From Oceanisphaera arctica (GTDB taxonomy: Bacteria; Pseudomonadota; Gammaproteobacteria; Enterobacterales; Aeromonadaceae): a DNA stretch of 64,000 nt. The notes beneath the pieces are model-generated. The model did not search any database. It worked only from the letters and a program-made list of their open reading frames with translations, and was not told where the DNA came from. Where the stretch lies: positions 1-64,000 of the forward strand of contig NZ_MPZM01000014.1 of NCBI RefSeq assembly GCF_002936955.1, written 5' to 3'. Within the stretch, counting starts at the first letter, position 1, and each line of letters begins with the position of its first letter. Positions 1-9,785 of the stretch are shown here, in pieces. Position numbers and translations under genes: made by a program.

Positions 1-999
1 CTGCTGGAACAGCTGGGGTTGTGGCCGCTGTTGTCCGATCTGATCACCCCCATTACCCATATCCAAGTATCCGATCAGGGCCATTTTGGCCAGGTGAATA
101 TCTGTGCCGACGACTATCCGGTGCCGGCGCTGGGTTATGTGGTCGAACTCCACCCGGTGGGGCGGCTTTTGTACCGGCACATGACGCAGTGCAGCACCAT
201 AGAGCTGTTGTGTCCTGCCCGTATCGAGACCCTGGTGCAAGAGCCCGAACGTGTCTTGTTGACGCTTGCCGACGGCCAATCGCTTGCGGCCTCGCTGCTG
301 CTGGCCGCCGATGGCAGTCGCTCCGTGGTGCGCCAGCAACTGGGCCTTCCCAGCCGCCGGCTGGACTATCGGCAGGGTGCCATCATCGCCAATGTGCAGA
401 CCGCGGTCCCGCATCAGGGCCGAGCCTTCGAACGTTTCACTCGGGAAGGGCCCATCGCGCTGTTGCCGATGGGTGAGGGGCGTTGTTCGCTGGTGTGGTG
501 CGCGTCCACCGAACGGGCCGAACAGCTGATGACCCTCGATGACGAGACCTTTCTGCAGCAGTTGCAACAGGAGTTCGGCTACCGGCTGGGCCGGCTGCAA
601 CGCACCGGCCAACGGCACTGTTATCCGTTGACGCTGGATGAGGTGGAGCGGCCCTGGCATCACAGAGTGGCGCTGGTCGGTAATGCGGCTCACCTGTTGC
701 ATCCTATCGCCGGGCAGGGGTTCAACCTGGGACTGCGCGACGTGGCGGCCCTGGTTGATTCCGTGCGTCAGGCGTTGATAGACGAACGGGATATCGGCAG
801 TTACCCGGTGCTGTCTGACTACGGTCAGACACGTCAGCCGGATCAGTCGACCATTGTCGGCCTGACCACGGCGCTGGCGTTGATGTTCTCCAACGATCAT
901 CCGGCGCTGGCCGCCGGACGTAACCTGGGGCTGATGGCCATGGCGGCCAGTGGCTCTTTCAAAGACAAACTGGCCTGGCGGGCCATGGGCAAGAGGTAA
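1..999 (+). CDS. ubiH: 2-octaprenyl-6-methoxyphenyl hydroxylase UbiH, 5' end outside window
   Basis: FAD-dependent monooxygenase of aerobic ubiquinone synthesis. The reading frame is open from base 1, so the N-terminal FAD-binding GxGxxG region (about 60 residues) lies upstream and 332 residues are visible. The middle carries the conserved DG motif (LLAADGSRS), and the C-terminal FAD motif reads GNAAHLLHPIAGQGFNLG. The variant GNAA in place of GDAA is also found in enteric UbiH. It is followed after 3 bases by ubiI, preceded by an AGAGG ribosome site that overlaps the end of ubiH, so the two are surely co-transcribed. The order ubiH-ubiI-gcvT is the same as in enterics. Confidence 0.93.
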   Translation: MLEQLGLWPLLSDLITPITHIQVSDQGHFGQVNICADDYPVPALGYVVELHPVGRLLYRHMTQCSTIELLCPARIETLVQEPERVLLTLADGQSLAASLLLAADGSRSVVRQQLGLPSRRLDYRQGAIIANVQTAVPHQGRAFERFTREGPIALLPMGEGRCSLVWCASTERAEQLMTLDDETFLQQLQQEFGYRLGRLQRTGQRHCYPLTLDEVERPWHHRVALVGNAAHLLHPIAGQGFNLGLRDVAALVDSVRQALIDERDIGSYPVLSDYGQTRQPDQSTIVGLTTALALMFSNDHPALAAGRNLGLMAMAASGSFKDKLAWRAMGKR

Positions 1000-1002
1000 G
1001 GC

Positions 1003-2214
1003 ATGCAAGCGACAGATGTGATCGTGATCGGCGGCGGCATGGTGGGGCTGACCCTGGCGCTGGCGCTGGAAGACAGCGGCCTGAAAGTGGCGGTAATTGA
1101 AGGTCAGACACCGGACCCGGAACTGCCGTCCATTCCCGACAACAGAGTCAGCGCCATCAATTTGGCGTCCCAGACTCTGCTCGAACGGCTACAGGCCTGG
1201 CCGAGCCAGAAAGAACGGCTCGGCCCCTATACCGACATGGAAGTGTGGGAGGCCGACAGCGCCGCCCGCATCGAGTTTTCCGCCACACTGATGCATCAGC
1301 CTCACCTGGGGCATATTGTCGAAAATCGCCTGTTGCAGCAAAGCCTGCTGGCCCGGGCTCGTCATTGTGCTCATATCAGCCTGCATATGCCGGCGCGAGC
1401 GGCCTCGGTATCGGTGAGCGAGCAGGGCGCCTTTGTGCTGCTCGATAACGGCACCCCCATTACCGGTCGTTTGTTGGTTGGCGCCGACGGGGCCCGCTCC
1501 TGGCTGCGTGACCAGCTGCAACCGGGCATGGTCGAGTGGGACTACGACCACAGCGCCCTGGTGGCGACGGTGGCCACCACCGAGCCCCATGGCCGGACCG
1601 CTCGGCAGATCTTCCGCGGTAACGATATTCTGGCATTTCTGCCGCTGGCCGACCCGCATCAGTGCTCCATCGTCTGGTCCTGTGCGCCGGAACAGGCGTC
1701 GGAGCGGCTGGCGTTATCAGACGCCGAGTTCAACAAGGTGCTGTCTCATGACTTCGACTTGCGCCTGGGCCGGTGCGAGGTATTGGGGCCACGCATGGCC
1801 ATTCCGCTCAAGGCGCGTTTCAGCCAGCAGTTCTGCGGCCCACGCTGGGCGCTGATCGGCGATGCGGCTCATACCATACATCCGCTGGCGGGGCAGGGCG
1901 TCAACCTGGGATTGCAGGATGCCGCCGCCCTGTCCCAGACACTGGCAACCCTGCATGGTCAGGGGCGGGACATCGGCGCCCTGTCGGAGCTCAAATCCTT
2001 CGAGCGCTGGCGCAAGGCCGAAGCCGCGACCCTGCTGGCGGCGATGGAAGGGCTTAAGCGCCTATTTACCCATCCGCATCCGCTGGTTCGCGGCCTGCGT
2101 GGCCTGGGATTGAGTCTGACCGACCGGCTGACGCCGCTTAAACGCAAGCTGGCCACCCATGCACTGGGTACCGGCGGGCTGCAACCCAGGCTGTCGACAC
2201 CTGAGAAAAACTAA
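1003..2214 (+). CDS. ubiI: 2-octaprenylphenol hydroxylase UbiI (VisC)
   Basis: Flavin monooxygenase that hydroxylates the C5 position of the ubiquinone precursor ring; paralogue of the preceding UbiH. The 403-residue product starts with a Rossmann FAD motif (VIVIGGGMVGL, residues 6-16), has the central GADGARSWLR motif and the C-terminal GDAAHTIHPLAGQGVNLG motif, and aligns by eye with E. coli UbiI over its whole length, including the HLGHIVEN segment. It is the last gene of the ubi operon: a hairpin with T-tract overlaps its stop codon. The start ATG lies 3 bases after the ubiH stop. Confidence 0.95.
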   Translation: MQATDVIVIGGGMVGLTLALALEDSGLKVAVIEGQTPDPELPSIPDNRVSAINLASQTLLERLQAWPSQKERLGPYTDMEVWEADSAARIEFSATLMHQPHLGHIVENRLLQQSLLARARHCAHISLHMPARAASVSVSEQGAFVLLDNGTPITGRLLVGADGARSWLRDQLQPGMVEWDYDHSALVATVATTEPHGRTARQIFRGNDILAFLPLADPHQCSIVWSCAPEQASERLALSDAEFNKVLSHDFDLRLGRCEVLGPRMAIPLKARFSQQFCGPRWALIGDAAHTIHPLAGQGVNLGLQDAAALSQTLATLHGQGRDIGALSELKSFERWRKAEAATLLAAMEGLKRLFTHPHPLVRGLRGLGLSLTDRLTPLKRKLATHALGTGGLQPRLSTPEKN

Positions 2215-2240
2215 TCTGGGTACTTGTCGGGATTAGTTTT
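2207..2240 (+). terminator. Probable terminator overlapping the ubiI stop codon
   Basis: AAAACTAATC (2207-2216) is the exact reverse complement of GATTAGTTTT (2231-2240), a 10-bp stem with a 14-base loop and four T at its 3' side. The left arm contains the ubiI stop codon. The stem is AT-rich, so strength is uncertain. Confidence 0.55.
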
Positions 2241-2534
2241 CTTGAGGGTGTATTTTCTCTGCTTATCTCCTCATTACTTGTGCTTATGCTTATTAATCGG
2301 CATTTGATCACATTTAATATTAAATTAATGTTAATTATGCGGTGTTAATGCCGCTACTGGCACTTCCTTTCGTTGAAACGACTGTTGCATGCTGGATCAC
2401 ACTTTGAGGTTGATACTGAAACGATAAGTTTTTTTTGGGCTCGGTGCGGTTTTATCCCGGGCCGGCTTGGGTATAATCGGGGTGCAATATCGGATTATCG
2501 CTCACAGGCTAGGCCTGGTATAAAAGGAAGCGCC
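2241..2534 (+). promoter_or_regulatory. gcvT upstream region with candidate promoter
   Basis: This 294-base AT-rich gap separates ubiI from gcvT. It contains a perfect TATAAT at 2472-2477, about 58 bases before the gcvT start; the matching -35 position (GTTTTA, 2449-2454) is weak, as expected for an activator-dependent promoter. A 14-base perfect palindrome ATTTAATATTAAAT lies at 2312-2325. In enterics gcv is controlled by the LysR protein GcvA and by Lrp, which bind AT-rich DNA upstream, so regulation here could be similar (inference). I see no glycine riboswitch motif in this gap. Confidence 0.4.
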
Positions 2535-3638
2535 ATGACTCAGCAAACAGTTTTGCACCCTCAGCACCTGGAAGCCGGTGCCAAGATGGTGGATTTTCAC
2601 GGTTGGGATATGCCCATTAACTATGGTTCTCAACTTGAGGAGCACCATGTTGTGCGTAAAGACGCCGGCATGTTCGACGTTTCCCACATGACCATCGTCG
2701 ACGTCAAGGGCAGCCAGGCGAAACCCTTTCTGCAAAAACTGCTGGCCAACGATGTGGCTCGCGTCACCCAGCCCGGCAAAGCCATCTACAGCGGCATGCT
2801 CAACGAGCAGGGCGGTGTGATTGATGATCTGATCACCTATTTCTTCGCCGACGACGACTATCGCATGATCGTCAACTCCGCCACCCGCGACAAGGATCTG
2901 GCCTGGATGAACCAGCAGGTCCAGGGCTTTGATGTCACCCTGACCGAGCGCCCCGAGCTGGCGATGATCGCGGTACAGGGCCCCAACGCCAAGGCCAAGG
3001 CCGCCCAGGTCTTTAATGCCGGGCAAAATGTCGCAGTCGAAGACATGAAGCCCTTCTTCGGTGTGCAAGCCGGCGACCTCTTTATCGCCACCACCGGCTA
3101 TACCGGCGAAGACGGCTACGAAATCGTGGTGCCCGTCGACCAGGCCGCCGCCCTGTGGAATGCCCTGCTGGACGCCGGCGTCCAGCCCTGCGGCCTCGGC
3201 TCTCGCGATACCCTGCGCCTGGAAGCGGGCATGAACCTCTATGGTCAGGACATGGACGAAACCGTGTCTCCGCTGGCCGCCAACATGGCCTGGACTATCG
3301 CCTGGGAACCGGCCGAGCGTGATTTTATCGGTCGTGCCGCCCTGGAAGCCCAGAAAGCCGCCGGTGAGCAGCACAAGCTGGTGGGCCTGGTGATGAAAGA
3401 AAAAGGCGTGCTGCGCGCCGGTACCCCGGTGCGTTTTACCGACGACCAGGGGCAGGAACAGCAGGGCATTATCACTTCCGGTACCTTCTCGCCTACACTG
3501 GGACACAGCATTGCCCTGGCGCGGGTTCCGCGCTCTGTAGGAGCCAATGCAGAAGTTGAAATGCGTAAAAAATGGATGCCGGTGTCGGTAGTAAAACCGA
3601 CTTTCGTACGCTTCGGCAAAGCGGTCGCCGAATTTTAA
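2535..3638 (+). CDS. gcvT: Aminomethyltransferase, T protein of glycine cleavage
   Basis: Transfers the methylene group from aminomethyl-lipoyl GcvH to tetrahydrofolate, releasing ammonia and giving 5,10-methylene-THF. 367 residues, close to the usual 360-370. The N-terminus ([26 protein letters not shown]) and the central [18 protein letters not shown] and [13 protein letters not shown] segments are typical T-protein landmarks. The frame is open further upstream from 2373, but the ATG at 2535 is preceded by an AAAAGGAAG ribosome site and is where family similarity begins, so the longer version is rejected. First gene of the gcvT-gcvH-gcvP cluster. Confidence 0.96.
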   Translation: MTQQTVLHPQHLEAGAKMVDFHGWDMPINYGSQLEEHHVVRKDAGMFDVSHMTIVDVKGSQAKPFLQKLLANDVARVTQPGKAIYSGMLNEQGGVIDDLITYFFADDDYRMIVNSATRDKDLAWMNQQVQGFDVTLTERPELAMIAVQGPNAKAKAAQVFNAGQNVAVEDMKPFFGVQAGDLFIATTGYTGEDGYEIVVPVDQAAALWNALLDAGVQPCGLGSRDTLRLEAGMNLYGQDMDETVSPLAANMAWTIAWEPAERDFIGRAALEAQKAAGEQHKLVGLVMKEKGVLRAGTPVRFTDDQGQEQQGIITSGTFSPTLGHSIALARVPRSVGANAEVEMRKKWMPVSVVKPTFVRFGKAVAEF

Positions 3639-3670
3639 GAATCAAGTTCAAGAAACAAGAGGAACAACTG

Positions 3671-4060
3671 ATGAGCAATATCCCCAGTGAATTGAAGTAT
3701 GCCCGCTCCCATGAATGGGTACGTCTGGAAGCTAACGGTGAGGCTGTGGTCGGTATTACCGAGCATGCGCAGGAGCTGTTGGGTGATATGGTGTTTGTTG
3801 AACTGCCCGAAGTGGGCCGCACCGTCGATGCCGGTGAAGACTGCGCCGTGGCCGAGTCGGTAAAAGCCGCCTCCGATATCTATGCGCCGGTCAGCGGTGA
3901 AATCATTGCCGTAAACGAAGATCTGGAAGACAGCCCCGAGCTGGTCAACTCAGACTCCTTCGGTGACGGCTGGCTGTTCCGCATCAAGCTGGCCGACGAG
4001 TCCGATCTGGACGAGCTGCTGGATGCAGAAGGCTACGAAAGCAGCATCGACGAAGAGTAA
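3671..4060 (+). CDS. gcvH: Glycine cleavage H protein, lipoyl carrier
   Basis: Small lipoylated shuttle protein that carries the aminomethyl group between GcvP, GcvT and lipoamide dehydrogenase. 129 residues, as in E. coli. The lipoyl-lysine is Lys65 in the motif [10 protein letters not shown]. The start was set at the ATG at 3671, preceded by AAGAGGAAC; the longer open frame runs back into gcvT and is not supported. It lies 32 bases after gcvT and is followed by a hairpin terminator or attenuator, so gcvP may be partly uncoupled from gcvTH. Confidence 0.96.
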   Translation: MSNIPSELKYARSHEWVRLEANGEAVVGITEHAQELLGDMVFVELPEVGRTVDAGEDCAVAESVKAASDIYAPVSGEIIAVNEDLEDSPELVNSDSFGDGWLFRIKLADESDLDELLDAEGYESSIDEE

Positions 4061-4064
4061 TCAC

Positions 4065-4087
4065 AAGCCCCCTTATTTGGGGGCTTT
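4065..4087 (+). terminator. Hairpin terminator or attenuator after gcvH
   Basis: AAGCCCCC (4065-4072) pairs with GGGGGCTT (4079-4086) around a 6-base loop and is followed by only a short TTT tract (4085-4087). It lies 5 bases after the gcvH stop. It may be a partial terminator that lowers read-through into gcvP. Confidence 0.6.
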
Positions 4088-4097
4088 GTAATGCCCC

Positions 4098-4304
4098 GCA
4101 GGGTCTGTTTCAATGGACCAGCCGACGGCCGAGATAGGCGAATTCTGTTTGATAACGCCTGTGCTCCGGCTGCTCTCGGGAGCCATGTTCCTTGATCAAA
4201 TCCTGCCCCGCCGTGGTGTTTGGTCGAATAAAGCAGACCCTGCAATCAAATTTCCAGACCTTGCCGGCAAGTACCCCCCCAGGGGCCGCTCGCCTGTGTT
4301 TTTT
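4098..4304 (+). promoter_or_regulatory. Candidate structured leader RNA upstream of gcvP
   Basis: The 276-base gap between gcvH and gcvP folds by eye into nested stems: GCAGGGTCTG (4098-4107) with CAGACCCTGC (4234-4243), a perfect 10-bp closing stem; inside it GACCA (4116-4120) with TGGTC (4221-4225); then ACGGC (4125-4129) with GCCGT (4210-4214); and in the centre two local hairpins, AGGCG/CGCCT (4136-4140/4156-4160) and one within 4168-4184. A second CAGACC at 4255-4260 could compete for the same partner. A T6 tract lies at 4299-4304, 33 bases before gcvP. The layout resembles a riboswitch or leader but matches no class I can recognise; the conserved glycine riboswitch cores are absent. Function is inference. 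Confidence 0.4.
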
Positions 4305-4336
4305 CCGGGCTGCTGGCCTATTAAGGAAGTGAAGAA

Positions 4337-7219
<2,883 letters not shown>

Positions 7220-7279
7220 GCGATAAGGTGATCACGACCATTTAAGTTGGAGACCGACAATTAAGTTGGAAACCCTTGT

Positions 7280-7313
7280 AAAAAGCCCTGCTATTCAGCA
7301 GGGCTTTTTTTTG
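7280..7313 (+). terminator. Rho-independent terminator after gcvP
   Basis: GCCCTGCT and AGCAGGGC form a stem closed by A and T tracts, with a T8 run (7305-7312) at the 3' side. Just before it a short direct repeat, TTAAGTTGGA, occurs at 7242 and 7261. This is a classic strong intrinsic terminator. Confidence 0.88.
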
Positions 7314-7436
7314 CCGGTATCAATATCAGCCAGATCAAAGTCGCACTCAAGTCCGCGATGTGGTTTGTGAAAAATGGACGATACTTAGGAATCTTAACTA
7401 CCCTTGGATGTTCCTATCCTCAACAGGAGGTGCGAT

Positions 7437-7826
7437 ATGGCAGACTGGATCGTAGTGGCTGATGCTTCAAAAGCCGTTGTTTACCTGCAAGACAGGATCG
7501 AAGGCGTGTTTGAGGAGGTAATGGACCTTGCCCATCCTGAAGCGCGTTTAAAGGCGAGTGAGCTGACCAGCGACGTATTGAGAATTCCGGAGATAAGCGA
7601 CCCTCGACATACCGAGAACCAGCGCTTTGCGCGTGACATTATCGGCCGGATTCGTCATGCCCTCGACACCAATGAAATTCGGGGCTTTTATCTTGCGGCC
7701 CCGCCTCAGTTTCTCGGCTTATTACGCGAGGTTATGGATGATCATCTGCGCAAGGCTTTATACAGGGATCTGGATAAAAATTTGAGCGGTGCGTCTCATA
7801 GCGAGGTGATTGCCGCCTTCGCCTGA
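7437..7826 (+). CDS. Host attachment family protein
   Basis: 129-residue soluble protein of the family named 'protein required for attachment to host cells', a label inherited from plant-associated bacteria; its biochemical activity is not established. Landmarks are the N-terminal WIVVADASKAVVY strand, the HPEARLKASELTSD segment and the AAPPQFLGLLRE motif, which are shared across the family. No signal peptide or membrane segment is visible. The ATG at 7437 is chosen because a perfect AGGAGG lies 6 bases before it; the open frame upstream of it has no support. It is a single gene between the gcvP terminator and a secreted-protein gene. Confidence 0.75.
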   Translation: MADWIVVADASKAVVYLQDRIEGVFEEVMDLAHPEARLKASELTSDVLRIPEISDPRHTENQRFARDIIGRIRHALDTNEIRGFYLAAPPQFLGLLREVMDDHLRKALYRDLDKNLSGASHSEVIAAFA

Positions 7827-7946
7827 CTCGCCCTTGCATCCTGATTCCGCTTCAACTGCCGGAACCTACCTCTGGTGAGTTCCGGCTTGAGTCATCAAGC
7901 TTCGTAAACAGGAGGAATGACCGGGCATTCGGTTAAGGAGGCTCCT

Positions 7947-8420
7947 ATGTACAGATCCTTTTGCTACTCACTGATACGCGCCGGCTTTTGCTTATTGCTG
8001 CTGGCTGTGCCTGTCGTCGGGCAGGCCGACACGGCCAGGGTAATCGAGCTGACTCAGACCGGTTGCCAGTTTATAGAAAGCGAGAACGGCGTCGATCACG
8101 GCTATGTCACTCGTAGCAAGGCCGATTGTGATCGTATCAATGCCGAGACCGCCGTTGAGCGTCTGGCCCGGGCTCGCACGCTGGAGCTGGAACCCGGTCG
8201 CTATATCTTCAGGGTGCACAACAGGGATGTGCCCTACGAGTTGGGGTTCTGGCTGCGGGGAGCCAGTCTGCTGGATAGGGCGCTGTTGCCCAGCGTCTCC
8301 GGCGGCGGTCTGGTGACCGGAGCCAGCCGGGATTATGACATCGAGCTTGAACCCGGCGAATATCTTTATTCCTGCCCGTTGAATACCACCCCCGACTACC
8401 GCCTGACGGTGGCAGACTAA
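7947..8420 (+). CDS. Exported protein of unknown function, possible cupredoxin-like fold
   Basis: I do not recognise a named family. The 157-residue product has a clear signal peptide (hydrophobic residues 10-25, probable cleavage after GQA near residue 27). The mature part alternates short strands and ends in a segment GEYLYSCPLNTTPDYRLTV, which resembles the C-terminal copper-loop region of cupredoxins in having a Cys, but the His and Met ligands of type 1 copper sites are not evident. Three Cys occur in the mature protein. A strong AAGGAGG site precedes the ATG at 7947. Function unknown; the cupredoxin idea is inference. Confidence 0.6.
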   Translation: MYRSFCYSLIRAGFCLLLLAVPVVGQADTARVIELTQTGCQFIESENGVDHGYVTRSKADCDRINAETAVERLARARTLELEPGRYIFRVHNRDVPYELGFWLRGASLLDRALLPSVSGGGLVTGASRDYDIELEPGEYLYSCPLNTTPDYRLTVAD

Positions 8421-8613
8421 TCGATGGCCGTATCGAGACCGGTATTTTGCTCTCTTCCAAATGGGAGTCATCGGTCAGCTCCAGTCGTTGAAAGCTTCGT
8501 TAATGGCCAAAAATATGGTGGTGGACTGGCTACTTCGCCGGTTAGTGGATATGGTGAACAGACACTGTGCAGCGTAATCAAAGTGTTTATTTCTGACGAG
8601 ACAAGGAGGCGAC

Positions 8614-8925
8614 ATGAGCCGGAACTACGAAGCGGAAAGAGCGGTATTGATGGATGACGTCAAGCAGGTACTCAAAGACGCCGAAGCACTCTATCAGGCG
8701 GCAGTCGATGATGGCACCAAGGAAGGCAAGGCGCTGAAAGAAAAGCTGAAAGCCCAGCTGGGTCGGGCGCAGAAGCAGTTTTCGGAGCTGGAAGGTTCAG
8801 TGGTGGAGCGTACCCGTCAGGCGGCGGCGCAGACCGATGATCTGGTGCACAGCAAACCCTATCATGCCATGGGCATTGCGGCCTTGGTCGGGCTGGTGCT
8901 GGGGGCCTTGCTGAGCCGCCGGTGA
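8614..8925 (+). CDS. yqjD: ElaB/YqjD/DUF883 family membrane-anchored protein
   Basis: 103-residue protein with an amphipathic, highly charged helical N-terminal region (residues 1-75) and a single C-terminal membrane helix (AMGIAALVGLVLGALL) ending in SRR. This architecture is that of the tail-anchored YqjD/ElaB proteins, which in E. coli bind stationary-phase ribosomes at the inner membrane. The start has an AAGGAGG site at 8603-8609. It is the first gene of a three-gene set matching yqjD-yqjE-yqjK of E. coli. The symbol is given by similarity and order; ElaB or YgaM are alternatives. Confidence 0.78.
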   Translation: MSRNYEAERAVLMDDVKQVLKDAEALYQAAVDDGTKEGKALKEKLKAQLGRAQKQFSELEGSVVERTRQAAAQTDDLVHSKPYHAMGIAALVGLVLGALLSRR

Positions 8926-9056
8926 GTCGTTGCTGCCTGTTGGTGTGATGGCCAGGCCCACAGCGGGCGGCCAGTTGCGTAGCAGGCAGGATAAAGTCCT
9001 CGGGCGGCAATGTTCAGCGCCGCCCAAGCGGAGATTTACGCCATAAGGAAGATTCA

Positions 9057-9452
9057 ATGAGTGGCCAGATCAATTCGTTGAAGGAGTTGTTGCATACCAT
9101 TACCGAGCTGTTGTTTGTCCGCTTCAAGATGGCCCGCATCGAGTTTGTCGCCCAGAAGGAGCGGATGGTGCGGCTCGGTATACTGGCGCTGGCGGCGGTT
9201 TTTCTGTTCTTCATGTCTTACATCAGCCTGCTGTTCGGTCTGAATCTGGTGCTGTCCCATACGGCCAAATTGTGGGTGTTTTTCGGGCTGTCGGCGGGTT
9301 TGCTGCTGCTGATGTGCGGGGCTTTCTGGTCCATCGCCCGCAACCTCGCCAGCCAGCGCAAATTTCTGGCCGAGACGCTGCACGAGCTGCAGGAAGATGT
9401 CGCCTATATTCAGGGCAAAAAAAACATGTCCGATTGGTCTTTGAAGGACTGA
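9057..9452 (+). CDS. yqjE: YqjE-like inner membrane protein (phage holin 3-6 superfamily)
   Basis: 131-residue protein with two adjacent membrane helices (about residues 40-60 and 68-93) flanked by charged cytoplasmic helices, as in the YqjE family (Pfam Phage_holin_3_6). Despite the family name there is no evidence of a phage origin: it sits in the conserved yqjD-E-K order. A TAAGGAAG ribosome site precedes the ATG. Its role in E. coli is unknown beyond membrane association with YqjD. Confidence 0.78.
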   Translation: MSGQINSLKELLHTITELLFVRFKMARIEFVAQKERMVRLGILALAAVFLFFMSYISLLFGLNLVLSHTAKLWVFFGLSAGLLLLMCGAFWSIARNLASQRKFLAETLHELQEDVAYIQGKKNMSDWSLKD

Positions 9453-9456
9453 GTCT

Positions 9457-9699
9457 ATGCACAAGTCGTTACAACAGGAACAACAGTTATTACAGCTGAA
9501 GGCGGAGGCGCTGCGGCTGAAGCTGCTGACCAATCAATTGCGTCGGCAGCAGCAACAAAGCGAGTCCGGTTTGTGGCAGATGGCCAGCCAGCTGCCCAGG
9601 GCCGGGCTGGTATGGCGGCTGGCCAACATGCCCCGCAAGCTCAGAAACAAGCTACTACTGGGCGGGGCCTTGCTGGCGGTCATCTACCTGCGCTTCTGA
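9457..9699 (+). CDS. yqjK: YqjK-like small membrane protein
   Basis: 80-residue protein that starts 4 bases after yqjE. The N-terminal half is a Gln-, Leu- and Arg-rich helix, likely a coiled coil, and the C-terminus has one short hydrophobic stretch (LLLGGALLAVIYL) that could enter the membrane. Size, position and composition match YqjK of the yqjDEK operon. Function unknown. Confidence 0.68.
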   Translation: MHKSLQQEQQLLQLKAEALRLKLLTNQLRRQQQQSESGLWQMASQLPRAGLVWRLANMPRKLRNKLLLGGALLAVIYLRF

Positions 9700-9728
9700 G
9701 TCGGCTTTCATTCATGCCGAAACCGAAA

Positions 9729-9752
9729 CCGGTACCAGAGTCCAGGTACCGG
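9729..9752. terminator. Inverted repeat between convergent genes
   Basis: CCGGTACC and GGTACCGG form a perfect 8-bp stem with an 8-base loop between the end of yqjK and the end of the convergent HD-GYP gene. There is no long T tract, so a terminator role is only likely from position. Confidence 0.4.
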
Positions 9753-9785
9753 GATATTTCTTACTTCTGCTTACCTGAATTGCGT

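Noticed and set aside
2373-2534. N-terminal extension of gcvT starting at 2373
   Set aside because: It runs through the promoter region, lacks family similarity and a ribosome site; the ATG at 2535 has both.
2215-2534. Glycine riboswitch upstream of gcvT
   Set aside because: The conserved core segments of the glycine aptamer are not present on the plus strand.
2502-3506. Long antisense open frame opposite gcvT (and similar ones opposite gcvP, rbsA, creatinase and the helicase)
   Set aside because: These are shadows in GC-rich coding DNA; the sense strand encodes recognisable proteins.
9057-9452. Phage holin
   Set aside because: The family name suggests this, but the gene is in a yqjD-yqjE-yqjK-like operon with no phage genes around.
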